From assembly GCF_024228675.1 (NCBI RefSeq), contig NZ_CP100461.1, positions 2,415,398-2,479,397 of the forward strand: a stretch of DNA of 64,000 nt, read 5' to 3'. The position numbers and the translations under genes are program-made. Below are positions 1 through 8,661 of this stretch, piece by piece. The notes below the pieces were generated by a model. It made no database searches. It saw only the letters and a list, made by a program, of their open reading frames with translations, and was not told where the DNA came from. Positions within the stretch are counted from its first letter, which is position 1, and each line of letters starts with the position of its first letter. The stretch is from Salinigranum marinum (GTDB lineage: Archaea; Halobacteriota; Halobacteria; Halobacteriales; Haloferacaceae).

Positions 1-629
1 ACGTACGGGTGGGCCGCCCCCTTCCACATCGAGACGTCGCCCTTACGGGAGATCATGAGCGTCAGGTTCGACGCGCCGGCGATGCCGACGGCGTTGCGGA
101 TCTGCTCGTAGTCGAGCCCCATGAGTTTCCCCACGGCGACGGCGCCGGAGAACGCCCCCCACGTCACGTAGTCGTAGTCGTTGCCCCAGAGGACGCCGGT
201 GTCGACGCCCGCGCCCTCGATCTCGTACGCGAGGACGATCGCCTCGACGAGCTCCGCGCCGGTCCGCCCCTCGGCCTCGGCGACCGATATCAGCGCCGGG
301 ATGTGGTCGCTCGGGTGGCAGGCGCGGCCCTCGCTGATGTAGGTGTCGTTGTAGTCGAGATACCGGACCTGGGTCGCGTTGATCAGTCCGGCGTACTCGA
401 CCAGCGTCTCCGTCCCCGCGCCGAACACCGTCGCCGTCCGTCCGTCCGGCCCGTCGAGTCGGCCGTACGTCCCCCGGAGGTGTTTGCTGGGCGGACTCGT
501 GTACGCCCCCAGACAGCAGCCGACAGAATCGAGAACGAGCCGTTTCGCCGCATCGATCGCCTCCGCGGAGATGTCGTCGATCGACAGCCCGTGCGCGTAC
601 TCGGTGATCACGTCACTGGTGAACTCCAT
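1..629 (-). CDS. MmgE/PrpD family protein, PrpD-like subtype (3' end outside window)
   Basis: Only the N-terminal ~209 residues are present; the gene runs off the left edge. The ATG (629-627) opens MEFTSDVITEYAHGLSIDD and is the first in-frame start. Visible family features are a LDYNDTY-type segment followed by HPSDHIPA, and a VSMWKGAAH motif near the break, as in PrpD (2-methylcitrate dehydratase) and its relatives. The family covers 2-methylcitrate dehydratase, cis-aconitate decarboxylase and iminodisuccinate epimerase, so the reaction cannot be assigned. It most resembles the copy starting at 3898 (both have LMGLDYEQ then RNAVGIA). A TATA-like TTATAC lies at 658-653 on this strand, 24-29 nt before the ATG, so the mRNA is probably leaderless. 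Confidence 0.9.
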   Translation of the reverse strand, partial: MEFTSDVITEYAHGLSIDDISAEAIDAAKRLVLDSVGCCLGAYTSPPSKHLRGTYGRLDGPDGRTATVFGAGTETLVEYAGLINATQVRYLDYNDTYISEGRACHPSDHIPALISVAEAEGRTGAELVEAIVLAYEIEGAGVDTGVLWGNDYDYVTWGAFSGAVAVGKLMGLDYEQIRNAVGIAGASNLTLMISRKGDVSMWKGAAHPY

Positions 630-835
630 CGTCAGTGGCTCACGGGGGAGACGTATAACCGTTGATCCCGTCCGGGCGGCGAGACCCGTGACAGATCGCC
701 GGGCGCGGCGTGACTGGCTGTCGAGGACGGTGACTGACAGCCGGGCGCGGTGCGGCTGACTGCTGGTCTCGCCTCGGCCGATCGGGACGCCGTCGGTGGA
801 TCAGACGCGCGTTCGGGACGTGAGCAGTCGGTATG

Positions 836-841
836 TTTATT
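836..841 (+). promoter_or_regulatory. TATA-like box for the 865 gene
   Basis: TTTATT sits 24-29 nt before the GTG at 865, the normal spacing for a leaderless haloarchaeal transcript. No Shine-Dalgarno sequence precedes the GTG, which supports this start. Confidence 0.5.
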
Positions 842-864
842 CAGTAGTAATCTGACCGTAGGGT

Positions 865-2217
865 GTGAGTGAAACTGAAGCGTTAGCAACGTTCGTCGAA
901 GAGACGTCGCTGTCGGACGTTCCGGAGGACGTCCAGCAGAAGGCGAAGGAAGCGATCACGGACCTCGTCGGCGTCGCGGTGTACGGCTCACACCACGACG
1001 TCGGCGAGCGGGTCGCGTCGTACGTGGACGCGACCTTTTCGAGCGGGGAGGCGACCGTGCTCGCCCGTGGAAACGCCAGTTCACCCGGGGCGGCGCTGGC
1101 GAACGCCTCGTTCGGCCACGCCGTCGACTACGACGACACGTTCGAGTCGATCGTCATCCACCCGACCTCGCCGGTGTTCTCGGCCGCGCTCGCGGCCGGC
1201 GAACGGGCCGGGGCGAGCGGTGCGGCGGTACTGACGGCGTACGTGGTCGGGGTGGACGTCGCCTACCGGACCGGCCACAGCACCTACCCGGAACATTACG
1301 AGAACGGCTGGCACAGCACCGGCACGGTCGGTACGTTCGGGGCGGCCGCCGCGGCCGCCTCCGTGATGGGGCTGTCCGCAGAGCGGATCCGGCACGCGTT
1401 CGGCATCGCCGCGTCGGGGTCGTCCGCGCTGAAGAAGAACTTCGGGACGATGACGAAGCCGCTGCACTCCGGCCACGCGGCTCAGATGGGCGTCCGGGCG
1501 GCGACGCTCGCCGCGGAGGGCTTTACCGCCGACCCCAGCGTCTTCGAGGGCAAGATCGGCTACGGGACCGCGATGACGCCCGGCGGGACGTACGACCCCG
1601 ACGAACTCACCCGAGAGCTCGGCGAGACGTGGGCCGTCATGGACATCGGTTACAAGCCGTACCCCTCGGGCGTGATCACCCACGCCGCGATGGACGCGCT
1701 CCGCGAGATCGTGGTCGACAACGACCTCGCGCCCGACGACGTCGAGGCCGTCACGGTCGCGCTGGACGATGCCGCCTCGGAGATGCTCCACCACGAGAAC
1801 CCCCAGACGGGGCTGGAGGCGAAGTTCTCGATCGAGTTCTGTCTCGCGTCCGTCCTCCGCGAGCGCGACCCGGGCATCCACGAGTTCACCGACGAGTACG
1901 TCACCGCGCCGGCGACGCGCGAGCAGACCAAGAAGGTGACGCGGGCGTTCGAGGAGAACCTCTTCGGGGGGAACTACGCGAACTACGCCGCGCGCGTCGA
2001 CGTGACCACGGTCGGCGGCGAGGAGCTGTCGAACGAGATCACCTACGCGCCGGGGTCGCCGAACAATCCCCTGTCGGAGGAGCGCCTGCGCGCGAAGTTC
2101 GACGAGTGTGCGCGGGACGTGCTGTCGGCCGACGACGCCGACGCGGCGTACGAGGCCATCGCTGACCTCGAATCCGAGGGGGCGCTCGAACGGTTCGTCG
2201 AGGCAGTCAGCGCGTAA
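865..2217 (+). CDS. MmgE/PrpD family protein, aconitate-decarboxylase-like subtype
   Basis: A 450-aa protein, full length for MmgE/PrpD. The GTG start is chosen because of the TATA-like box 24-29 nt upstream. It shows the HSTGTVGTFGAAAAAA segment (about residues 150-165) and a TKPLHSGHAAQMG segment (about 195-207), typical of the MmgE branch that includes cis-aconitate decarboxylase and iminodisuccinate epimerase. It lacks the DYNDTY/MWKG pattern of the copies at 1 and 3898. Expected to be cytosolic and to act on a small di- or tricarboxylate by dehydration, decarboxylation or epimerisation; the substrate is unknown. It is one of four paralogues in 5.2 kb, next to an amidase, an IclR regulator, an AOR and a TcuA-like flavoprotein. 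T-rich DNA follows the stop (2230-2250) and may terminate transcription. Confidence 0.9.
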   Translation: MSETEALATFVEETSLSDVPEDVQQKAKEAITDLVGVAVYGSHHDVGERVASYVDATFSSGEATVLARGNASSPGAALANASFGHAVDYDDTFESIVIHPTSPVFSAALAAGERAGASGAAVLTAYVVGVDVAYRTGHSTYPEHYENGWHSTGTVGTFGAAAAAASVMGLSAERIRHAFGIAASGSSALKKNFGTMTKPLHSGHAAQMGVRAATLAAEGFTADPSVFEGKIGYGTAMTPGGTYDPDELTRELGETWAVMDIGYKPYPSGVITHAAMDALREIVVDNDLAPDDVEAVTVALDDAASEMLHHENPQTGLEAKFSIEFCLASVLRERDPGIHEFTDEYVTAPATREQTKKVTRAFEENLFGGNYANYAARVDVTTVGGEELSNEITYAPGSPNNPLSEERLRAKFDECARDVLSADDADAAYEAIADLESEGALERFVEAVSA

Positions 2218-2365
2218 CTCGGCTCGGGACTGTTTTCACGTTTTTATGTTTCAGTCCAGACACTCGCGGAGACGGCTGGTCGACGGGAGCGGTGGCGACG
2301 AGACGACACGTCGGTCCGAGGGAACAGCGACGAGCCCAGGGTGGACGGCGTGAGCTGCGCGCTCG

Positions 2366-3754
2366 TTAGGCGTCGCCGAACGGGGCGACCAGCTCCCGGC
2401 CGGTTCGCGACTCGATGTCGCGGACGCACTCGACGATCCGTCGGCGGGCGTCGGCGTCGAACGTCGGGGTGAGATCGGCGAACTTGCGTTCGAGGTCGGC
2501 CCACGAGAGCGGGTGTTCGGGTTCGCCCTGGACCCACTCGCGGAACAGTTCGTACGTCCCGTCCGACGTTCGGACGGTGACGCGGGCGGGGTAGAGTTCG
2601 GGGAGGAACGCTTCGAGTTCGTCGCTCGCGACCGTCGTGGTGACGTCCATCAACCGATCGAACGAGTCGGGGCGGTCGGCCGACAGCGCGTCGTCGAACG
2701 AGCCGAGGCTGGCGTCGCAGTACGCCACCGCGAGGGCTGCCGAAAACGGCATGTCGAACTGGGCTTCCGCCGACGAGGTGGGGTGGCTGTCGCCGTCCCC
2801 CCGGGCGAACATCCGCGCGCCGGAGGTCGGCAGTTCGACCGTGATGGCCTCGACATCGTCGGGAGCGATCTCCTCCTCCTCGGCGAGGTCGATCAGCAGG
2901 GCGATGGGGACGTGGGCGAACGTCCCGACGGGGTAGGGCTTGATCTTCGTTCGTGCCGCCTCGTACACCTCGCCGAGCCCCTCGGTCGCGCGCTCGGGGG
3001 CCGGCCGGTCGGCGTACGCCTGGAGGAAGCCGAGTTCGCCCTCGATCGGGTCCGGCGGCCCCTCGAAGCCGTTGGTGGCGAAGGCGACGGCGACGAACGC
3101 GTTCCGGGCGGCGAAGCCCGGGTGGATCCGCTTGTTCCAGCCGCCGGTCACGCTGCACTGGTACGACCCGCTCGCCTGGCTTCCGTTGACGCCGAAGGCG
3201 GCGACCAGCTCGTCGGCGTCGAGGCCGTAGACGACGCCGACGGCGGCCGTTGCGCCGAAGGTTCCGCACGTCCCGGTGGGGTGAAAGCCCCGCTCGTGCG
3301 AGGAGCGGGGGTTGCAGGCCATCCCGAGCCGGGCCGTCACGTCGTAGCCGGCGACGAGCGCTTCGAGGAGCGTCTCGCCGCTCGCGTCGACGGTCTCGGC
3401 GGCCGCCAGCGCCGCGATCACGACCGAGGAACCGATGTGGAGGCTCCCCGGCGAGTGGCGGTTGTCGTAGTCGAGGCTGTGCGAGAGCGCGCCGTTGACG
3501 AGCGCCGCGTCCGCGGGCGACAGTCGATCGCCCGTCGCGAGCACCGTCGCGGTCCCGTCGGTCCCTCGTCGGGCGCCGTGGAGATCGCTCCCCGCGCCGA
3601 CCATCACCTCGGCGGAGTCAGACCAGTGGTAGCCGCCGACGGCGGTGCCGAGCGTGTCCAACAGGAGCGTCTTGGTGTACTCGACCGAATCGTCGTCGAC
3701 CGCATCGAGCGACAGGTCGGCGCAGTACTCCGCGAACTCACGTGCGATCGTCAT
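2366..3754 (-). CDS. MmgE/PrpD family protein, aconitate-decarboxylase-like subtype
   Basis: About 462 aa from the chosen ATG at 3754 (MTIAREFAEYCADL), which aligns with the family N terminus. A GTG nine codons upstream (3781) is also possible. Diagnostic segments are HPTGTCGTFGATAAVG and KRIHPGFAARNAFVA, placing it with the 865 gene rather than the PrpD-like pair, though the two are clearly diverged. It is convergent with the 865 gene and divergent from the 3898 gene, so it probably has its own promoter in 3782-3897. Substrate unknown. The multiplication of this family suggests successive steps or parallel substrates of one pathway; that is inference. Confidence 0.88.
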   Translation of the reverse strand: MTIAREFAEYCADLSLDAVDDDSVEYTKTLLLDTLGTAVGGYHWSDSAEVMVGAGSDLHGARRGTDGTATVLATGDRLSPADAALVNGALSHSLDYDNRHSPGSLHIGSSVVIAALAAAETVDASGETLLEALVAGYDVTARLGMACNPRSSHERGFHPTGTCGTFGATAAVGVVYGLDADELVAAFGVNGSQASGSYQCSVTGGWNKRIHPGFAARNAFVAVAFATNGFEGPPDPIEGELGFLQAYADRPAPERATEGLGEVYEAARTKIKPYPVGTFAHVPIALLIDLAEEEEIAPDDVEAITVELPTSGARMFARGDGDSHPTSSAEAQFDMPFSAALAVAYCDASLGSFDDALSADRPDSFDRLMDVTTTVASDELEAFLPELYPARVTVRTSDGTYELFREWVQGEPEHPLSWADLERKFADLTPTFDADARRRIVECVRDIESRTGRELVAPFGDA

Positions 3755-3862
3755 CGAACCACCTGCATGGTCGGCACTCACCGACGGAGGGCTTGAGCGT
3801 TCCGCTCGTCACGGGAAAAGCGGGGATCACCGGGAGCCGCGAGACGGCGACGCATGTGAAGC

Positions 3863-3869
3863 TATAAAT
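3863..3869 (+). promoter_or_regulatory. TATA box for the 3898 MmgE/PrpD gene
   Basis: TATAAAT lies 29-35 nt before the ATG at 3898 in an otherwise GC-rich spacer, with a purine-rich stretch upstream like a BRE element. The 116-nt spacer must also hold the divergent promoter for the gene at 3754. Confidence 0.55.
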
Positions 3870-3897
3870 CGGAGAGCCAAGAAGGGTAGATAGACGC

Positions 3898-5247
3898 ATG
3901 ACCACAACAGCGGACTTCGCGGAGTTCATCGGCTCGACCGAGTACGAAGACCTCTCAGAGGAGGTCGTCGACGGCATCAAGAAACGGATCCTCGACTCGA
4001 TCGGGATCGCGCTCGGCTCGATCGGCGACGAGCCGGTCGAGATCGTCAGGGAGACCGTCCGCGAACTCGACCCCGAAGGCGGTGCCTGCGACATCTGGGG
4101 TGCCGACGAGACGGCCTCACCGCCGGAGGCGGCGATGATGAACACGGCGTTGATCCGCTATCTCGACTACATGGACGCGCTGTTGCTGCCCGGGGAGACC
4201 CCACATCCGAGCGACAACGTCGGTGCCGCGGTCGCCAGCGCGCAGTACGCCGGCGCATCGGGCAAGGAGCTGATCACCGGCGTCGGGATCGCCTACGAGG
4301 CACACGGCGAGATGGCAGCGAAAGCGCCCGGCCGGGACATCGGGTGGGACCACATCCACGTGACGTTCGGATCGGTCGCCGCCGCGAGCAAGCTCATGGG
4401 GCTCGACTACGAGCAGACCCGCAACGCCGTCGGCATCGCGACGGCCGCGTACAACCCGCTCCGGGTGACGCGGACGGGCGAGATCTCGATGTGGAAGGGG
4501 ATCGCGTCGGCGAACCTCGCGCGCAACGCGGTGTACACGGCGATGCTCGCGAAGAACGGGATGGAAGGCCCCGTCGACGCCTTCGAGGGGCAGAAGGGCT
4601 GGAAGGAGATCGTCCAAGAGCGGGACTTCCAGGTCGAGTTCACCCCGTGTGAGCGCATCCTCGAAGTGATGACGAAGAAGTACATGGCGGGCACGCACGC
4701 CCAGACGGCGATCGAGGGCCTGCTGGAGTTGCTCGACCGCGACGGGATCGACCCCCACGACATCGAGGGGATCCACTTAGAGACGTACGAGAGCGCGAAA
4801 CACGTCATGGGCGGCGGCGAGGGCGACCGGCACGTGCCGAAGAACCGCGAGCAGGCCGACCACAGCATCCCGTACACGCTCGCGGCGGCGGCGCTCGACG
4901 GCCAGTTGATGAAAGAACAGTACACGAAAGAACGGATCACGCGCGACGACGTCCGCGAGTTGATGGGGACGATGACCGTCGAGGGGAGCCCCGAACTCAC
5001 AGAGCGGTTCGAGGCCGGCGAGCAGCCGTACAACATCACCGTCACGACGGCGGACGGCAGCGAACACCGGATCGAGAAGACAGCGTTCGAGGGTCACCCG
5101 ACGAACCCGATGTCGTGGGAGCAGTTAGAGGAGAAGTTCCACGGAATCGCGAAGGACGTCTACCCCGAGGCTCACCGCACCGAGATCATCGAGACCGTCA
5201 AGACGCTCGAAGACCACGAGACGAGCGATCTGACGGCGCTGTTGTAG
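3898..5247 (+). CDS. MmgE/PrpD family protein, PrpD-like subtype
   Basis: A 449-aa, full-length family member. It has RYLDYMDAL followed by HPSDNVGAAVA, VTFGSVAAASKLMGL and ISMWKGIASANLARNAV, the layout of 2-methylcitrate dehydratase-like PrpD proteins. Closest in this window to the truncated gene at the left edge. Start at ATG 3898 with a TATA box 29-35 nt upstream, so leaderless. No prpB or prpC (methylcitrate lyase or synthase) is in the window, so a role in the methylcitrate cycle is not supported by context. The amidase gene ends 24 nt away on the opposite strand (convergent). Confidence 0.9.
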   Translation: MTTTADFAEFIGSTEYEDLSEEVVDGIKKRILDSIGIALGSIGDEPVEIVRETVRELDPEGGACDIWGADETASPPEAAMMNTALIRYLDYMDALLLPGETPHPSDNVGAAVASAQYAGASGKELITGVGIAYEAHGEMAAKAPGRDIGWDHIHVTFGSVAAASKLMGLDYEQTRNAVGIATAAYNPLRVTRTGEISMWKGIASANLARNAVYTAMLAKNGMEGPVDAFEGQKGWKEIVQERDFQVEFTPCERILEVMTKKYMAGTHAQTAIEGLLELLDRDGIDPHDIEGIHLETYESAKHVMGGGEGDRHVPKNREQADHSIPYTLAAAALDGQLMKEQYTKERITRDDVRELMGTMTVEGSPELTERFEAGEQPYNITVTTADGSEHRIEKTAFEGHPTNPMSWEQLEEKFHGIAKDVYPEAHRTEIIETVKTLEDHETSDLTALL

Positions 5248-5270
5248 ACTGTCGTAGTCGGGCTCCGGCT

Positions 5271-6809
5271 TCACCCGACCGTCTCGGCGACGCGCCGGGC
5301 GGCCCCGAGGAGCGTCTCCTCGTCGAACCGCGAGCCGAGGAGCTGGAGTCCGACCGCCGGGCCGTCGTCGACCTCGTTCGGGACCGTGATCGCCGGCACG
5401 CCGGTCACGTTGGCGAGCTTCGTGTACCGCCCGTAGCCGTACGGGCTCGACGCGTCGAGGCCGTCGTAGTCGAACGTCGATCCCTGCGCCGCCGCGACGA
5501 GCGGGGCCAGCCGGGGGACGGTCGGGGTCACGACCGCGTCGAACGACGAGAGCGTCTCCGCCAGCGCCTCGCGGATGGTCGCCCGGGCGGCCTGCGCGCG
5601 GGTGTAGTGGCGGCCGTCGTGAGCCGTCATGAGCCGCGCACCGGCGAGGAGCCGGCTCCGGTAGAAGTCGTTCAGCTCCCCGTTGGCGGCGCGGGCGCGG
5701 CGGGCGAAGCCGACCTGGTCGAACGTGTTCGGGACGCCGCCGCGGCGGACCGGTGCACCGCCGTCGCGCCAGTACGCGGCGAGTTCGACGTAGCTGATGA
5801 CGTTCTTGACGTGTTTGACCTGATCGAGATACGGGAGCTCGCACTCCTCGACGTGGGCACCCGCGGCTTCGAGCTCGTCGATCGCGCGCCCGTGTCGCGC
5901 GGCGATCGCCGGGTCGATCTCGTCGGTGAGTCCCTGCGTCGCGACGCCGATCCGGAGCGTCGAGAGCGGCGGTGGCGACTGGACCGCGTCGACGTAGTCG
6001 CCGACGCGGTAGTCGTCGGCTCCCGCGGCGGCCATGCTGGCGGGGTCGCGTTCGTCCGTGCCGGCGATCGCCGCCAGGACCGACGCGACGTCTTCGACCG
6101 TCCGGGCGATCGGCCCCACGTGATCGAGCGTGTACGTGTTCTCCACGACGCCGGTGAGCGGGACGAGCCCGTAGGTGGGCTTCAGCCCGACCAGTCCGCA
6201 GAAGGCCGCTGGCTTCCGGACCGACCCCCCCGTGTCGGTCCCCAGCGCGACGTCGACGATGCCGGCGGCGACCGCCGCCGCGCTTCCGCCCGAGGAGCCG
6301 CCCGCGATCCGGTCTTCGTCGTGGGGGTTGAGAACGAGCCCGCGGAACGACTGCCCACGCCCGCCGCCGGCGAACTCGTCGAGGTTCGTCTTCGCGGTGA
6401 TCGTCCCGCCGGCCGCTCTGAGCCGCGTCGTCACGGTCGCGTCGCCGCTCGGAACGAAGCCGTGCATCACGCCCGACGCGCACTGCATCGGGACGCCGGC
6501 GACGGCGATGAGATCCTTCAGCCCGACCGTGGTGCCGGCGAGGAGATCGCCGTGGGTCGGCGTCGGGGGGACGTGACACGCCACGCTGAGCGCGTTGTAC
6601 GGGTCGGTCGGTTCGGACCACGTCCGCTCGCCGGGCGCGTCGGGGGCGTCCGCGACGGGGATCTCGTAGAGGTCGTCGAGGCCGTCGTCCAGCCGGTCGT
6701 TCACCGCCGACGCGAGCGCCGCTTCCTCGTTCGGTCCGACGTCGAGCCCGTACGCGTCGGCGAGCCGTCGTATCTCCCGCTCGGACACGTCCCTGAGTAC
6801 GTCTCGCAT
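5271..6809 (-). CDS. Amidase, amidase-signature family
   Basis: A 512-aa amidase-signature enzyme hydrolysing a C-N amide bond through a Ser-cisSer-Lys triad. By alignment with GatA the triad is K98 (GLKDL), S172 (first Ser of the GGSSGGSAAAV motif at 170-180) and S196 (TGGSVRKPA); all are intact. It has an N-terminal helical extension of ~70 residues and no signal peptide, so it is cytosolic. It is not GatA of the tRNA amidotransferase by context: gatB and gatC are absent. It sits between the MmgE/PrpD genes and the IclR regulator on the regulator's strand. It may release a carboxylate that enters the pathway; that is inference. A TATA-like CTATAG precedes the start at about 6833-6838. Confidence 0.88.
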   Translation of the reverse strand: MRDVLRDVSEREIRRLADAYGLDVGPNEEAALASAVNDRLDDGLDDLYEIPVADAPDAPGERTWSEPTDPYNALSVACHVPPTPTHGDLLAGTTVGLKDLIAVAGVPMQCASGVMHGFVPSGDATVTTRLRAAGGTITAKTNLDEFAGGGRGQSFRGLVLNPHDEDRIAGGSSGGSAAAVAAGIVDVALGTDTGGSVRKPAAFCGLVGLKPTYGLVPLTGVVENTYTLDHVGPIARTVEDVASVLAAIAGTDERDPASMAAAGADDYRVGDYVDAVQSPPPLSTLRIGVATQGLTDEIDPAIAARHGRAIDELEAAGAHVEECELPYLDQVKHVKNVISYVELAAYWRDGGAPVRRGGVPNTFDQVGFARRARAANGELNDFYRSRLLAGARLMTAHDGRHYTRAQAARATIREALAETLSSFDAVVTPTVPRLAPLVAAAQGSTFDYDGLDASSPYGYGRYTKLANVTGVPAITVPNEVDDGPAVGLQLLGSRFDEETLLGAARRVAETVG

Positions 6810-6925
6810 GGTTCGTCATCGGCGTGGTGGGTCTATAGCTTTGCGACCGGCCGGCGGGGCCGGTCACCGATCGGAACGCACACCGCGAAAACACGGCCCG
6901 CCGCGGGGCCACCTCGAACCGACGC

Positions 6926-7696
6926 TCAGGAGTATCGGATGTTGAGTTCGATCTCGTTGGCGTGCCCGAGCAGCAGATCGGGGATCTCCTCGCGGTACAG
7001 CGAGCCTTTCAGCCGGTTGCTCGGCCCCGAGACGCTCAGCGAGCCGAGGACGAGCCCGTCCGCGCCGTGGACGGGAACCCCGACCGCACGGAGGCCGTCG
7101 ACCGACTCCTCGTTGTTGAACGAGACGTTCGTCTCGCGGATCCGGGCCAGTTCCTCGCGGAGTTCCTCGCGGTCGGTGATCGTGTGCTCGGTCTCGGCGG
7201 GGAGGCCGTGCTCGTCGATGATCTCGTCGACGCGGTGCTCCGGCAGGTTCGCCAGAATCGCCTTCCCGGCCGCACTGGAGTGGAGGTACCGACGGATCCC
7301 CGCCCGACGGTCGATCAGCACGGCCCTCGCCTCCGACGCCTCCGTGTGCAGGTAGATGCCGCGTCCGTACTCCTCGACGACGAACTGCGCGCGTTCGCCG
7401 GTCTCCTCGGCGATCTCTCTGACCTTCGGGACGCTGAGTCGGTAGCCCTTCTTGCGGTTCTTGGCGTAGGTGCCGAGGTCCAGAAACTCCAAGCCGACGT
7501 GGTACTCGTCGCCCTCTTTGACCACGAACCGTTCCTGGGCGAGCGTCGCGAGGTACTTGTGTGCGGTGCTCGGAGCCATATCCAGTTCCTCGGCCAGTTC
7601 GGTCACGCGAGCCCCGCTCATCTGTCGTAACGTCCGGACGACCTCGAACCCCCGTTCGATGGTGGAGAGCGTTTCGCTTGGGCCTCGGCGGTTCAT
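6926..7696 (-). CDS. IclR family transcriptional regulator
   Basis: 256 aa from ATG 7696 (MNRRGPSETLSTIERGFEVV). The N-terminal ~75 residues are a winged helix (VTELAEELDMAPSTAHKYLA recognition region) and the C-terminal ~170 are the IclR effector domain, with the RRYLHSSAAGKAILA and ITDREELREELARIRE motifs typical of the family. IclR proteins bind small organic acids or aromatics and usually control adjacent catabolic genes. Its position inside the island makes it the probable local regulator. The DNA upstream holds a TTCACTATGG element, repeated as part of a perfect palindrome at 7785-7798, so it may autoregulate. Confidence 0.92.
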   Translation of the reverse strand: MNRRGPSETLSTIERGFEVVRTLRQMSGARVTELAEELDMAPSTAHKYLATLAQERFVVKEGDEYHVGLEFLDLGTYAKNRKKGYRLSVPKVREIAEETGERAQFVVEEYGRGIYLHTEASEARAVLIDRRAGIRRYLHSSAAGKAILANLPEHRVDEIIDEHGLPAETEHTITDREELREELARIRETNVSFNNEESVDGLRAVGVPVHGADGLVLGSLSVSGPSNRLKGSLYREEIPDLLLGHANEIELNIRYS

Positions 7697-7784
7697 ACAC
7701 GATCGTTCGAGACCCACGCACTTAACATTCACTATGGTCGGAGGAGCGCGAGCCGACCGGGCGCCCGACACGGATATTCATAAT

Positions 7785-7798
7785 TATAGTTCACTATA
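7785..7798. promoter_or_regulatory. Perfect 14-bp palindrome, candidate IclR operator
   Basis: TATAGT-TC-ACTATA is a perfect 6-2-6 inverted repeat. Its right half with flank (TTCACTATAG) nearly recurs at 7728-7737 (TTCACTATGG), close to the IclR gene's own promoter. Two related sites about 60 bp apart upstream of a regulator are what an autoregulatory operator would look like; no binding data are implied. Confidence 0.45.
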
Positions 7799-8231
7799 GA
7801 GAGAGGAGACCGTTCCGGGGTGCCGTGGCTCGGCCCTCTTCGCGTCGACAGGGGGAGGCGACTCCGACTGTCGGGTGCCGCCGATCCCGGCGGGTCCGTG
7901 GAGCCGTCCGTCGGGAACCGTGAGGCCGAACGGGCGTGTGTGCCCCGTGAGGACGCTCGCGTTCGGCGGATCGGACGGACACTGTCCGCTCCCGAGTCAG
8001 TCACGCGTTCGAATACGACTCGGTGTGACTACTCAATAAGTCTCCCGTTTGTCAGTGAGACACGATGTTCACGATACGGACATGCTCTGTCGTCGCGTAG
8101 AACCCCGCGGACAGGGCCGCAGACGCCGGGTCAGTCGGAGTGTCGGGCGGAAACAACACGGTTTTTCCTTCACGTCTTCGAAAGGTACTCGCGAAGGAAT
8201 ACTCCGAACCAGGGTACTGTCAGTCCTGCTG

Positions 8232-8292
8232 GACGCCGGTACCGGCGTCGACGCTCCGTGAACGGTTCGTGGACGCTCCCGCGAGGAGCGTC
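8232..8292. repeat. Palindrome cluster: 18-bp perfect palindrome plus hairpin
   Basis: GACGCCGGTACCGGCGTC (8232-8249) is perfectly self-complementary. GACGCTCC follows at once (8250-8257), recurs at 8272-8279, and pairs with GGAGCGTC at 8285-8292 across a 5-nt loop. The repeated arm would allow two alternative stems, so an RNA structure, a terminator or a multi-site operator are all possible. Confidence 0.6.
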
Positions 8293-8572
8293 GTGCGCAC
8301 CCGAGGCAGATCGGAGTCACGTTACACATATACAACTGTAATAAGACAGACACCGCTCGTGTGAGTCGAGTGTCGTTACAGCCATGCAAGTGTAATTTTG
8401 TCGGCACTGGACGTCGCCCGTTTCCGCCGAGAGCGACGACCCATCCGACGGCTGTCCGCAGTTCGATTCCGTGAGCCGGTTCTCCCCGGTGCCGTGCGTG
8501 AAACAGAACGCCAGGGTCGACCGTGTCTTTTTCATTATTCGTGTATTTTATATACGAACGGCACGGTAATAG

Positions 8573-8590
8573 CGAGTAGCAGGCTACTCG
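8573..8590. repeat. Inverted repeat upstream of the AOR promoter
   Basis: CGAGTAG-CAGG-CTACTCG forms a perfect 7-bp stem about 40 bp upstream of the AOR TATA-like element, a position suited to an activator or repressor site. It could also be a terminator for an unseen upstream RNA. Confidence 0.4.
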
Positions 8591-8630
8591 TTCGGCTACG
8601 CGTGGTCGGTGTCCAGACGTGCGAGAAACG

Positions 8631-8636
8631 CTTATA
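8631..8636 (+). promoter_or_regulatory. TATA-like box for the AOR gene
   Basis: CTTATA lies 26-31 nt before the ATG at 8662, the right spacing for a leaderless transcript starting at that codon. It favours 8662 over the in-frame ATG at 8653. Confidence 0.5.
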
Positions 8637-8661
8637 CGACGGACGGCCGTGGATGTTCCCA

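Larger units (their letters stand above)
7697..8661. other. Intergenic region, 965 bp, rich in inverted repeats, no convincing gene
   Basis: The region separates the divergent IclR and AOR genes. Open frames here (for example 7820-8341) have arginine-rich, low-complexity translations unlike haloarchaeal proteins. It contains the 7785-7798 palindrome, a perfect 18-bp palindrome (8232-8249), a hairpin (8272-8292) whose arm GACGCTCC is also present at 8250-8257, and a 7-bp-stem hairpin (8573-8590). Several AT-rich islands could be promoters (around 8035-8045, 8325-8345, 8540-8555). Confidence 0.6.

Noticed and set aside
2513-3796. Plus-strand frame (427 codons) opposite the second MmgE/PrpD gene
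   Set aside because: Antisense shadow with Arg-rich composition; no similarity to known families by motif.
1-5247. Standard methylcitrate cycle (prpBCD)
   Set aside because: PrpD-type genes are present, but no methylcitrate synthase or methylisocitrate lyase gene occurs nearby.
5115-7355. Very long plus-strand frame (746 codons) opposite the amidase and IclR genes
   Set aside because: It is antisense to two genes with intact catalytic and DNA-binding motifs; its translation is Arg/Gly/Asp-rich with no domain. Long antisense frames are a normal by-product of high GC and G/C-ending codons.
7820-8341. Possible gene in the IclR-AOR spacer (173 codons)
   Set aside because: No motif, Arg/Ser-rich translation, covers a palindrome cluster and lacks a promoter in the right place.
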